Positions 42,758-54,948 of a DNA stretch of 64,000 nt are shown here, one piece after another. Origin of the DNA: Cannabis sativa (lineage: Eukaryota > Streptophyta > Magnoliopsida > Rosales > Cannabaceae); NCBI RefSeq assembly GCF_029168945.1, contig NC_083605.1, positions 36,159,280 to 36,223,279 of the forward strand, given 5' to 3'. Each line of letters opens with the position of its first letter. The first letter of the stretch is position 1. The position numbers were made by a program, and so were the translations under genes. The notes under the pieces were generated by a model. That model did no database searches. It was not told the origin of the DNA and saw only the letters and a program-made list of their open reading frames with translations.

Positions 42758-43127
42758 CACTACAAGAATTCCCACCAATAGCGGCGGGCCTATTAGCGGC
42801 GGAGCTCCTCCGCCGCTAATAATGGGGCTATTAGCGGCGGAGCCCCTGCTTGGCCGCTATTGGGGGGCAGAATTTATTTATTTTTTTTAAAATATTAATA
42901 GCGGCGGGCTGTCCGCCGCTAATGCCCGCCGCTATTACTATTAGCGGCGGGGTCCGGCGCTAATACCCCGCCGCTAATAGGTGGGCGGGAAAAATCCCGT
43001 CCATATTGATTCAAAGTATTAGCGGCGGGGTATTAGCGGCGGACCCCGCCGCTAATAGTATTTTATTTAAAAATAAATAAATAAAATAATTAAATGTTAT
43101 TAGCGGCGGGGTCCGCCGCTAATAACA
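42758..43127. repeat. CACTA 1 left subterminal repeat array
   Basis: About a dozen direct and inverted copies of TATTAGCGGCGG and its complement CCGCCGCTAATA, many as back-to-back palindromes. Such motifs are the expected binding sites of a CACTA DNA-binding protein. GC-rich in an otherwise AT-rich region. Confidence 0.9.
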
Positions 43128-43128
43128 C

Positions 43129-43331
43129 TATATATACCCCATCAGACCCCTCATCCCCATTTTTCCATTTTCTCTCAAAAAAAAAACCCTAACCGCCTCC
43201 TCCTTCCCCTTCTCCTTTTCTGAAATTTCCACCGCCTCCATCTCCGACGCACCACCACTCCGACGCACCACCACCCCGACGCACCACCACCCCGACGTAC
43301 CACCACCCCGACGCACCACCGGTTATTTTAG
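43129..43331 (+). promoter_or_regulatory. Probable CACTA 1 promoter and untranslated first exon
   Basis: TATATATA at 43129-43136 directly after the motif array. About 60 bp later comes AAACCCTAACCGCC, a typical plant leader sequence, and ACGCACCACCACCCCG repeats. The stretch ends TTTTAG then GTAAGT at 43332, a consensus donor. This suggests an untranslated exon spliced to the transposase exons downstream. Confidence 0.5.
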
Positions 43332-44639
43332 GTAAGTATTGTTTTTTTTTTATTATTTTAGATTTGTTATTATATAGTTTTAGGTTTTAGATTGGTTTAT
43401 ATAATGTATATTTAAATTTTGAATGTTATATATTTTAGGTTTTAAATAATTTTGAGTTTATAAATGTAGGTTTTTATATAGAAAAATCTGTGTGTATATA
43501 TATTTTTGTATATAAAATTGGGTATATTTATATATAAATATATGTTTATGTATATTTGTGTATATATAATTGGGTATATATATAAGTTTTGATTTTTTTT
43601 ATGTGTATATATACTTTATAAAAACTGTATATTATATATATTTGTATATAACAGTTTATATATATATGTATATAGCAGTGTAGTATATATATTGTATTGT
43701 ATTATTATTTAAAGTATAAAAACTGTACATTATATATATATTATACATAACAGTGTAGTGTATGTATTGTATATATTAATCTATATATATATATATATTA
43801 TATTTATATAACAGTTTAAACATAATAGTATAGTGTATATTTTGTATATATTATTTTTTTTATTTATATATTTGTGTATATAAAATATATATTATATGGT
43901 TTTTTTTGAAGAAAATATATAGTATATGTTAATGTATATATAATTTATATATTGTAACAATGTTGTATATTATATTGTTGTTATTTGTAGGTTTTTTAAT
44001 TAATTTTAGTAATTAGTAATTTGTATTTGTTTGTATTTGTTTATTTTATGTTAGATTTTATTGATATTAAATTAATTTTTTGTTAAGTTTGCTAAAATTT
44101 GAAAAGTAAATTTAGCAAATTTAGAATATTGAAAAAAATTTAAAAAATTAGAAAAAAAAAATATTAGTTTGTAGCTTAATATATATATAAAAAGATTTTT
44201 TTAAATAATAATAATTAGTTTTTTAGTAACTTAATAAATAATATAAATATTAAAAGTTAAAAAGATTAATTAGAAGATTTGATTTATTTTTTTAATTTTA
44301 ATTAAAATTTAAATTAAATGGATTAACTTTTATTTGAATTTTAAAAAATAATTTTTTTGTATTTTTAAGGTGGTAAAAATTAATTATTTTATATTTATTT
44401 TAATTTAGAAAATAAATTTATTTTTATATAAATGATAAATAATTCAAAAATTTAAAAATTTAAAATTTAAAATTTAGTAATTTAATGAATTTTTATAGTG
44501 TAATATGTAAAATGAATTTTTTTATAATATAATTAGTTTAAATTTTGATAACTAATTTTAAGTTTCAAAAAGTAATAATTCATTTAAAATTTAATTATTT
44601 GATATTTATTTAAATTTAGAAAATAAATTTATTTTTTTA
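43332..44639. other. AT-rich probable intron of CACTA 1
   Basis: Very AT-rich with TATATA-type runs and no reading frame. Normally the N-terminal exons of the transposase would lie here or downstream; none is recognisable. Confidence 0.5.
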
Positions 44640-45385
44640 TAAATAATAAAAATAACACAAAAAATTAAAAATTAATAATAAAGAACAATAATAATTCATA
44701 TTTATAATTATATTAAAAATATATCATAACTTTTGTACTCATAAAATTTCATAAGACTTTACAAAAATTTAAAAATTAATAATAAAGAACAATAATAATT
44801 CATATTTATAATTATATTTAAAAATATATCATAAAATTTATATTCATAAAATTTCATAATACTTTACAAAATTCATATTTATAATTATATTTAAAAATAT
44901 ATCATAACTTTTGTACTAATAAAATTTCATAAGACTTTACAAAAATGTAAAAATTAATAATAAAGAACAATAATAATTCATATTTATAATTATATTTAAA
45001 AATATATCATAACTTTTGTACTTATAAAATTTCATAAGACTTTACAAAAATTTAAAAATTAATAATAAAGAACAATAATAATTCATATTTATAATTATAT
45101 TTAAAAATATATCATAAAATTCGTACTCATAAAATTTCATAAGACTTTACAAAAATTTAAAAATTAATAATAAAGAACAATAATAATTCATATTTATAAT
45201 TATATTTAAAAATATATCATAAAATTTATATTCATAAAATTTCATAATACTTTACAAAATTCATATTTATAATTATATTTAAAAATATATCATAACTTTT
45301 GTACTCATAAAATTTCATAAGACTTTACAAAAATTTAAAAATTAATAATAAAGAACAATAATAATTCATATTTCATAATAATATT
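44640..45385. repeat. AT-rich tandem array (~105-bp units) in CACTA 1
   Basis: TTAATAATAAAGAACAATAA recurs at about 44671, 44778, 44956, 45060, 45163 and 45342. Each copy is followed by a TATTTATAATTATATT block and ATATATCATAA; some units are shortened to about 70 bp. The array directly abuts the first recognisable transposase codons. Confidence 0.88.
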
Positions 45386-45391
45386 CCATCA

Positions 45392-48304
45392 ACTTACTAC
45401 GAGGCAAAAAAGAGATTGAAGAAATTAGGCTTGGGTTATGATAATATCGATGTCTGTTTGTATAATTGTTGCTTATTTTATAAGAAGAATGCATCCAAGG
45501 AGGCTTGTCCAGTTTGCGGAACTAGTCGTTGGGTTACTTCCGAGAACGGGAAAGGAAAAAAAGTTCCTTGCAAAGTCATGCGATACTTTCCGTTGACACC
45601 TCGACTTAAAAGATTATATAATTCGAGGATTACAGCGAAAAGCATGATATGACATCATACTGGAAAATCAAAAGATGATGGGGTGTTGCGACACCCGGTC
45701 GATGGTTTAGCTTGGAAAGACTTTGATGCAAAACATCCCGAGTTTGCAAGGGACCCAAGAAATGTTCGACTTGGGTTAGCTGCTGATAGATTTAATCCAT
45801 TTGGCAACATGAGTCTTGCATACAGCATGTGGCCAGTGGTGTTGGCTAACTATAATCTACCACCTTGGTTATGTATGAAAGATAATTATTTTTTGCTATC
45901 TACCCTAATTCCTGGTGCAAAATCTCCAGGTAAAGACATGGATATATTTTTAAGACCTTTGGTGGATGAATTAAAGGAGTTGTGGAATAATGGGGTAGCA
46001 ACGAGAGATAGTTCGACCAACTCGATGTTCACCATGCGTGCTGCGCTTTTGTGGACAGTGAATGATTTTCCTACTCGTAGTAGCTTGTCTGGGTGGAGTG
46101 GTCAAGGTTATAAAGCTTGCCCTACTTGTAATGAAGACACGACGTCCATTCGAGTGATCGGGAAGACATCATATGTTGGTCATCGAAGGTTCTTGCCAAG
46201 TAACCATGCAATGAGAAGGGATACTCGATTTGATGGTAAAGTTGAAAGAAGACCTCCTCCAAGACGATTTACTTGTGAAGAAATATTATCACAAGTTAAT
46301 GCTCTCGAACCCCAAATTCCCGGACATCATGAAAATTTTGGGGGCGTGAAACGTAGAAGAGTTGCAGAAAATTATAATTGGAGGAAAAAAAGTATTTTCT
46401 ACGAGTTGGAGTATTGGAGCACGAATATTTTAAAACACAACATTGATGTCATGCATGTTGAGAAGAATGTGTGTGATAGTCTCCTAGGAACCATCTTGGA
46501 TAATGATAAATCAAAGGACACAACCAATGCGCGCCATGATTTAAAGAAGATGGGTATTAGGGAATCGTTGTGGATTTATGAAGATGGGAATGGGAGGCTA
46601 ATGAAACCGCATGCTCCTTATGTTTTGACTCGTGAGAAAAGACAACTTTTTTGTCAGTTTGTTAAAGGAATAAAGTTTCCCGATGGCTTCTGTTCAAATT
46701 TAAAGAGCAAAGTTTCTCCAGATGAGTCTAACATTATTGGGTTAAAATCCCACGATTGTCATGTCATTATGCAGCGAGTACTAGCGGTTGGTGTCCGTAA
46801 ATTTCTACCTCGTGACACTGCAACAACTATTACTCAGCTGTGTAATTTTTTTCGACAGTTATGCTCTAGAACTCTAAATGTAAAAGATATGGAGGATGCT
46901 CAAAATAATTTAATTCTGTTATTGTGCAAGATGGAATTGATTTTTCCTCCAGCTTTTTTTGACATAATGATACACTTGGTATTGCATTTGCCTGAAGAAG
47001 CGATATTGGGCGGTCCGGTCTTTATGAGATGGATGTATCCTTTTGAAAGGTACATGAAAAAATTGAAGAATTATGTGGGAAATAAGGCACGTCCTGAAGG
47101 GTCAATTGCAGAAGGTTATGTTGCTGATGAGGCAGTAACCTTTTGTTCAATGTACTTTAAAGGGTGTGAAACAAGATTTAATCGGCTTGATCGAAATGAA
47201 GATGCGCCTTCTGTTAGTCGCTATCTCTTAGTTTTTAATTCTCAATCTCGTCCTTTAACTAGCGGACTTATCAAGCCTCTTGATCATATCAGTCGTGAAA
47301 AAGCTGAGTGGTACATTCTTCAAAATTCTCCTGAAATCCAAGCTTACTTAGAGTAAGTTTGTTACATTTTTATAAATTATTTTATTAAATTTTTAGTTTT
47401 TATTTTCTATCTCCCTCTATTGTATCTTGACATTATCATACTTCACAGTGAACATTTGGACAAGATCAGGCATGAATATCCTAATGGTAATCACGATGTC
47501 TTGCATAGGCAAACTTTCCGTCCGTGGTTTCATAAGAAGGTATAACGACAAAATTGTAAAGTTTTAATTCAATCATTTATATTCCTCTCATATTAATACA
47601 TTTTATGTATTTAGATATATGAGTTGCACAAGCTTGGAACTTTACAAAATGGTGATGAGTTACTCGCTCTCGCTTCCGGGTCCGATTACTTAGCAACATT
47701 TTACGAAGGTTGTGTAGTGAATGGTGTTCGGTTTATTGCATCAAAGCGAGACCAAAAGCGGAAGACACAAAATAGTGGTGTTACTGTTGCTGGAACTGAA
47801 GGGTTTAATTATTACGGCACACTTGAAGATGTAATCACTATATCTTATACTGGTGCATATACAGTGTCATTGTTTGAATGTAAATGGTATAACACTAATC
47901 CATTAAGAAAGAAGACAATCACTGAAAATAATATAACTAGTATAAATACTCGTGGATATTGGTATCAAGATGAACCGTACATCCTTGCTAACCAGGCGAA
48001 GCAAGTTTTCTATCTTGAAGATCCACTCAGAGGTGGCGATTGGAAGGTTGTTGAAGATATTAGCCATCGACAAATTTGGGACATTACTGACAACGAAGAT
48101 GAGACTGATGTAGATGTTGTTAGTGATTCTAACTCTGCCAATTTTGTGTTGACGGTTGATCTTGGAGAGTTGATTATGCAATCGAATGAACCTCCAGTAA
48201 TTGTTGAATCGTCCGATCAGTTAGTGGATTCTGAGATAGAGAATAATGAACTTGATGAAAATTATGTTAGCTACGTTAGCGACATACCACGGTGGGGATG
48301 GTGA
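45392..48304 (+). pseudogene. TNP2-type CACTA transposase, 5'-truncated with one stop
   Basis: Exon 1 (45392-47352) begins mid-protein with STYYEAKKRLKKLGLGYDN, so the N-terminal Transpos_assoc domain is missing. It holds the Transposase_21 region (CPVCGTSRW, MRYFPLTPRLKRLY, then VLRHPVDGLAWKDFD) and DUF4218 (MIHLVLHLPEEAILGGPV). Introns at 47353-47448 and 47540-47614 have GT-AG ends. The last exon (47615-48304) has DUF4216 (GFNYYGTLEDVITISYTG) and an acidic C-terminus. A single TGA at 45650-45652 interrupts the usual W-HHTGKSKDDG motif, one base from TGG. Apart from this and the missing start, the protein is intact, so inactivation is recent. It would cut and rejoin CACTA ends. Confidence 0.9.
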
Positions 48305-50219
48305 TGGCAAGGATCCCCCTAATCCTTCTAGGGTACCGTCGTCTTGCGAAGCAGGTTTTCATATTTTTTCAAATCTACAATTGTTCTGAATATAAATAGT
48401 GAATGTATGATTTACTAATAAAATTATTTTTCCCTCGAATATATATAGTTCAACCTCCGGTCAGAAAGGGTCGTGGGGTTGCCGCAAACGCTAATCTCGA
48501 AAAAAAAGGAGAGATCTTTGGTAAGCCCTTGCCGGTGGAGGTAGATCTTGAAACAGGCAAAGTTGTTGGCGCTGAAGCAAGCAATTATGTTCGATTTCTT
48601 GGCCAACAAGTAAGCATGTTGTGCCCGGGTGGTCATCTAAATTTTTCTGATGTACCCCAACAATACAAGGATCAAGTGCTCAATCGAATTAGAGTGAGTG
48701 ACTTTGAATTATTAAAAGTTGTAATAATTTTATGTACTTGTTTATAAATTAACATTACTTTAAATTACTTTTATTACATAGTACTACTTTGATATCGATG
48801 GGAATCCCCATCGAGACCTACTTATGGGGACTTTATATTCGGTGATGGCGGAGCGGTATAGTGAGCGAAAGACACTCAGACACAAGCATTTCAAACAACA
48901 TTACAAAAAACCAGAAGATTGGGACACAGTTCTCAAATTCCCCCCTGACTACTTGTATACCGAGACTTGGAAACCGGTTTGCGAATTGTTTGTTAGCGAG
49001 GCATTTTTGAATCGTTCAACTAAAAATAAATCGAATCGGCAACTAATGAAATATCCAACAACGCAAGGCACAAAATCGTTGGCGTCCATACGCCACGGAA
49101 TGGTATGTATTAATTCTTTAATTGTTAAATGTTTCATAAAAAAAAATTCTTTAATAGTTAATAATATTTTTTCCTTATAATAAACTAATTTAATTGTTTA
49201 TATTTGTATAGGGGGGTCCTCCTGGAGAGCATGTAGTTGAAGCATGGAAGGAGATCCATGTGAAAAAACCGTCTGGAACTTTCGTTAATGAATTAGCTGC
49301 AAAAGATTATGTAAGTGATTAAAATGATTTATTATTAAAATTTATATTTTATATTAATTACATATTCTAATAATTTTGATTTAAATAGGAGGAACTGATC
49401 AAGGAGCTTGATAGGAAGCGACTGGAACGACAATCCCAGAGCGATGCGGGACCGAATGCGAATCGATGCGGTTATCAGTTTAACATTATGGAAACAGTTC
49501 TAGGCCAAAGATCTGACTATCAAAGAGGCGTGGGTAAAAGGCTCAAGGGCAAAGGAAAGAAACCAATCCCTCAAACTCAATCAACGGTGCCTCCCCAACC
49601 AACTACTGAAATGATGAGCACTGTGGCAGATATATTCTCAGCTATGCGTGCCACTTGGGGGGGTAATTTGACGCCTGAACAACGTGCCCAAATATTTAAC
49701 CCACGCTTTGACAATTTCATTCAAACGTATAGTCAGTCGCAGTCGCCTGGTGGTTCGTCTTCTCAGAGTCATGCCGCTCCTCCGGAACAGCAACAACAAC
49801 CTCCTTCGCAACCACAATTTCAGCCTTCCTCGCAACAACAATTCCAAAATTTGTCACAGCAGCAATTTGAAAATTTTTTGCAGCAGCAACAACCCCAATC
49901 TTTTCCTCAGCAGTTTCCTCAGCAGCAACAACAGTCTGCTCCGCCAATGGGAAATCAGTTCTTATACCGAACACCGTCAGAGTCTCCTCCGCTCGGCTCA
50001 AACTTTGCTGATTTTGGATTATTTGGGAGTTCATCGCAGGAGAACCAATTTTTTTCAACTCCCATTTTCAACCAAGCTGAGCTCGGTAATTTAACGCTGG
50101 GTTTATCATCAGACCAAGCGTATGTGCCTTCTCCGCCACGGGCTTCGGGGACTCGTACCGAAAATAATCCAGATCAAGACTTCATAATTAGAGACCTGAA
50201 TGAAGATGTTAATGAATAA
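48305..50219 (+). CDS. Second CACTA gene, Transposase_24-like protein
   Basis: Exons by GT-AG sites: a short one near 48305-48355 (uncertain), then 48450-48693, 48782-49102, 49212-49310 and 49389-50219. The pieces read in phase as one protein: PVEVDLETGKVVG, SNYVRFLGQQVSMLC, then YYFDIDGNPHRDLL, DYLYTETWKPVCELFVSEAF, GGPPGEHVVEAWKEIHVKKP and ELIKELDRKRLERQ. This is the plant Ptta/En/Spm 'Transposase_24' family (PF03004), the partner protein encoded next to TNP2 in plant CACTAs and thought to bind element ends. The C-terminus is Gln/Pro/Ser-rich (QQQQPQSFPQQFPQQQQQ) and ends IIRDLNEDVNE. I see no stop or frameshift. The start codon is uncertain. Confidence 0.78.
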
Positions 50220-50465
50220 TTTATTTATGTTTTGTAATAATTTAGTTTAATTTTGAGACAATATTTTATTAGGATTATTATGTTAAAGTTAATTACTTTG
50301 GAGACAATTTTAAATTATTAATAAATTTTATTAAATTGTTTTAATTATATTAATTAGATTTATTTATTAAATATTCGTATATTAATTAATTATTTATTTA
50401 TATATAAGATTAATATATATTTATTATTATTTATTATTTATAAATATTTATTATTTTTTTTTATT
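50220..50465. other. AT-rich 3' region of CACTA 1 genes
   Basis: No coding signal; probably 3' untranslated sequence before the right motif array. Confidence 0.6.
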
Positions 50466-50630
50466 CTGATGGGTAATAGCGGCGGAGCAATAGCGGCGGG
50501 ACCCCGCCGCTATTGCTCCGCCGCTATTAATAGTATTAGCGGCGAGACTTCGTTTTTGGCAGCTAATACTATTAATAGCGGCCAAGCAATAGCGGCGGAC
50601 CAATAGCGGCCAAGGTCTGCCGCTATTGCC
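50466..50630. repeat. CACTA 1 right subterminal repeat array, terminus missing
   Basis: Copies of AGCGGCGG and CCGCCGCTATT as in the left array. The array stops at CCGCTATTGCC and no CACTA terminus follows. Confidence 0.88.
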
Positions 50631-50631
50631 C

Positions 50632-51169
50632 TTTGTTGGCTTGAATCTACAGCTTGACGACCAGTTATGAGCTCGAGCAGTAAAACTCCATAAGCAAAGA
50701 CATTTACTTCTCATCTTTAATTCCATGCGTGAAGTATCCTGGTGCCAAATATTTAAAACCATTTGAAAAAAGAACAAATCCATAAACTAAATAATTTATA
50801 GAACAAAACAAATTAATTGAAGAAAGAAAGGGTAGTAATAAAAAGTGTTTGCAAACCCGAATGTGCCTTCAATTGGAAAAACAATATGGTGAGTCTATTT
50901 TTCCAGTAAGACATTTAGAAGTCCAAAATAAAAAATCTGCATTAATTATTACTATACAACAACAAAATCAATTTAAAAAAACAAATGAATTTACTTAGAG
51001 GGTTGTGCATTCGATTGGATTTGAATGGGTGAGATAATGAAATGAAAGTACCTGAGCCTCGTAATCTTGGGTGAGTAGTATGTTAGAGGCCTCAATATCT
51101 CTATGAAATATTCATCTTTGGCAACCCTGATGTAGATATTACAATCCTTGTGCTACCCCAACTGAAATA
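50632..51169 (-). pseudogene. Receptor-like cytoplasmic kinase fragment, copy 3
   Basis: Same pieces as 12793-13320, starting at the equivalent of 12793. The left edge is the junction with CACTA 1 (shared CTTT). HRDIEASNILL and the activation-segment piece are intact to the same degree as in the other copies, and the stops around YLHQGC are present. Confidence 0.75.
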
Positions 51170-54100
51170 TTTATCTATGGCAGCCCTGATGTAGATATTT
51201 TCCATATCAATTGAAATATATACAGATTGTATTATTCATTTTAACAAAGAAATTTGTAAAACAACATTGTGTAAAATTTGGCCATGGAAATAATCGTAGT
51301 ATGAATGGATACTTACTCGACGAGGCTCCGATACTCAATAGGACCAATCGACAATCCAATAAATCAAAACCCAATTCTGAATTAAGAATCAGACCAATCA
51401 ACTGGTCAATTGAATGGACTTTAAACTAATCACATTTCACCTAGAACGGTGAAGCTCTAAGCATCGAGACCATTCTGATGTTCAATAGGACCAATCGACA
51501 ACAGATCAATTCTGAATCAAGAATTGAACTAATCAACTGCTCAATCGTATCGACTTCAAACTTATCAAGAATTGAACCTAAAACTTAAAATCAAATTTAA
51601 AATCTTACCTTGCTAATGGAGGTGACGGTGGAGGCTGAGGAACGGCTTCGTGTGGTGGCGTAGAATAGAGAAAGGTCGAGCTTCGGTGGTTTCAATTCTT
51701 CTTTGGCCAGGGCTTTATTGTTGTCCCTCAATTCCTCAAACAGAGGACTCAGAAGCTTCACTCTCCGTATCAAATCCCCGTTGTTTTCTTTTTAACTTTA
51801 TTTTTGCCCTCTTGTTTTATATATATAAAAAAAATTAGTTTCTCTCTGGGTTGTGACTCGTATCAAATATCAGTTCAAATATTAATATGATTTGTTTTAT
51901 TTTTATTTTATTATATATAAATAATATTTTATTATTTTATTAAATAAAAATAAAAAGTGACCGATGAATTTCTCATAAATCAAGAATTCAGTTATATAGG
52001 CACACTTTATATAGAATAGATATATATATATATGGCTTTAATTTAACATATTTATCTAAATAAGTTATAAATTTATGCAAAATTATCACCTGAATTATAT
52101 AATATATTATCATCAAAGTATAATAATCATTACTTAATTTCTTATAAATGCAAATCACCTGATGATCATTTTTTTCTTTACTGGTCAATTATTTCTTTAC
52201 TTGTGTTGTCTTGTTCTCCAATATTCAATTTCACCTGAAACATATAATATATTTCATCAAAGCATAATAATCATCACTTAATTTCTTAACAAATAACTGG
52301 TAAATTAAGTGGTATGATTTTAATATCACCGAGTTCATATAATTAAATGAAGTTTTGATATGCGTGGACAAATTTAAGAACCTTCTAAGCTCTAACCAAT
52401 ATCGAGTATACATATAATTATGCAACAAATTATTTAAAATATTTATGTGAAGACTCGGTTAAATTTAGTAAAAAAAAAAAGATTAATAATAAAAATGGGT
52501 GGAGTTCACAAAATTATTAATTAGATATTAATTTGTTGATTGATGATGGGAAAAATTAGGTGTGGTAGAGATCTTTTTGTTTTTCAATAGTGACTTGCCA
52601 AGAATCAATGCATATGTCTCCGAGAAAACTAACGATATCGCACCAATAAGAATATGAATTTTTGTATTAATATTCAGTAATGGTGATTAGACCAGATTGA
52701 GATTGACTATATAGATTAATGATTTTTTTTTTTCAATTCCTCAAGATTCCTGCTACTTTATGTTGTCTTTCCTGTAAAGACTATATATAATTTTCATGTT
52801 TTTATATTTGAATGTGATTCTTTTCTTTTGTAAAATGGGTTCAAAGCTTTCTTATGTTGGTGATCAATGTATGGTATAGGTTTTAGCACAAACTTATGGT
52901 TTCCTAGTTTGACCTCTCATAGCTTAACAATGTATTAGTGTCGTTTTAATATGTGTAATAGTTTTAGTTTTACTTCTAATCCTTGGTTTCTCAGTTTTAC
53001 TCTTGGAATATTGAGGCTCTCCTCTTCTTAACTCATTGTTGGATATTTCAGGTAGTATTTGTCTTTGTACTCTACTCTCTGTTGCATTGTTAGAAAAAAA
53101 TAAATTTTATATATGTGTGTGTCTGTGTCTATGTGTTTGTGTATTGTTGAGTTATATATTTTTAGCTATCTTCTTTTGTAGAGAAAGATATGTCCATCCA
53201 CTAATATATGCAAAATGAATTTATGTTATTTTGATGTGGTGAAAGTTCTTTTTTTGCTCTAACAAACTGAGAATGTTTGTGTCTTGTATAATTCCTCTTT
53301 GTATGATATTGCTCCGTGATTTTGTTTAATAAATTATAATATTTAGATACACATAATAATAATCTCACCTAATAACTAATAATATTTTTTCTATAATTTT
53401 TTAATTGTATCACTTTCAACTAATATAGAAAAAAACTGACATAAAATTTAGTATATGTGTCTTGCACGTAGCTTTTTGCTAGTATACATATATACACCAG
53501 GGAGCTATAACATATTGTATATATGTATATATTTCATAGAAAGATGAGGGAGCCATAGCCCCTGTATAGCAGAACATCCCTCCGCCCCTACCCTTAACTA
53601 TCTCTAATCCAATTATATTACTTAGTGCATAAAAAAATAAATGAAGAAGATAAATCGTATTGTTATTATACAGTAAAAACAATAAAAAAAATATTTTGAT
53701 AGAATATTTTATTTTATGAGTAGAAATTAATAAATATCAATACAATCTATGATATCTATAGCATATTATACTTACCTTTTTTTTTTTCTCCCCAAAATCC
53801 CATAAGAAAATGAATGAATGTTTTGGAGAAGAAACTAAAAAAAGATATTTGATTATGAAAGATATTTAATAAATTAATATTATAAAATGTAAGTTTATAT
53901 ATATACTTGAATTTTTATAACGTTGGAGGTTAATTAATAAAAGACTTTTGATATTTTTGAAAAGAGAAAAGTTAGCCATTAATATGGAGAGAGAATACCA
54001 ATTCTGTTAGTTTAACTGTTAAGATTAACATATTTTTTTATTAAATAATTAAATTAAATTAATGAGGTGACTGTAATTAATTGGTGGGACAGGATAGAGA

Positions 54101-54948
54101 CAGTTGGTGACAGATGATTTTTTTCCCTTATTTGAAAGAACTTCATGCACTAACATATTCAAGAACGAGATACCCAGAAAATGATAATGCAAATAATTAT
54201 GATCTTGTCAATGATAAATTCTGCATTAAACTTTTAAAACCACAAAGTTTTAACTAATTGTTTCACTGATGTCATAACCAATATCTCTATTAGAAAATTG
54301 ATTACTGGATATATTATCTACAAACTTCTCTCCCCATAACAAGAATCCCAAACAAGAATTCCCAAATCGTAAAGGCTTTTCCAAAGGCTGGTTGTTTAAT
54401 ATATTTCCACCAAATTTCCATGAGCCAATCAAAAATTTATAATTGGAAAAAGTAAGGGTAACAACAATTACAGTCAACTCTTTTTTTAACAGTTTAATTT
54501 ATAAATTAATATTTTTTTAATAGTTTCATTCATTCGGGAATAAAAAAGAATACAAAGAATGAGATGAGATTTGAAATATAAAATGACTTCTATATGATCA
54601 GTTAAAATAAAAAATATTAATTTCAAAAAAATAATTAGTAAATATCATTCCTTTGATCAAATTTAATGGTTAATAATTAAATACCGTGTATTTGATTTTA
54701 TTAAGTTTATAAATATTTTTGATTAATTAATTAAAATTATATTAAATAATTTTATAATTTAATTATTATAAAATAAATATTAAAACATCTTAATTACTGC
54801 AAAAAAAAAAATCAAATGGCCGCACAACCCGATTCGTTTCCAAGTTGTTTTAATAAATATTAAATAATTTTATAATTTAATTATTATTAGATAAAATACA
54901 ACCCCATTAGTTTCCAAGTTGTTTTAATAAATAAAGAAGAAATCATGA
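51170..54948. other. Long noncoding spacer, most complete version (unit 3)
   Basis: 51170-51870 matches units 1 and 2 and includes the candidate exon remnant (about 51609-51766). 51870-52558 matches unit 2 only. 52560-53310 is unique to unit 3. 53315-54745 matches unit 1 only. Unit 3 therefore shows the ancestral order that units 1 and 2 have lost by different deletions. A GT-rich stretch at 53110-53160 and many AT runs are present; no gene was recognised. Confidence 0.65.

Larger units (their letters stand above)
42758..50630 (+). mobile_element. CACTA (En/Spm) element 1, right terminus lost
   Basis: Begins CACTACAAGAATTCCC immediately after the AAT at 42755-42757, at a site that is empty in units 1 and 2. 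It has arrays of GCGGCGG-type subterminal motifs at both ends and two plus-strand genes: a TNP2-type transposase and a second, Transposase_24-like protein. The right end lacks the inverse terminus (…CTTGTAGTG); after the right motif array it joins at 50630/50631 directly to kinase pseudogene sequence. The element is 5'-complete and 3'-truncated, and cannot be excised as it stands. Confidence 0.9.

Noticed and set aside
42758..43127. A CRISPR-like repeat array
   Set aside because: Motifs are short, palindromic, irregularly spaced and at transposon ends in a plant genome; they are CACTA subterminal repeats.
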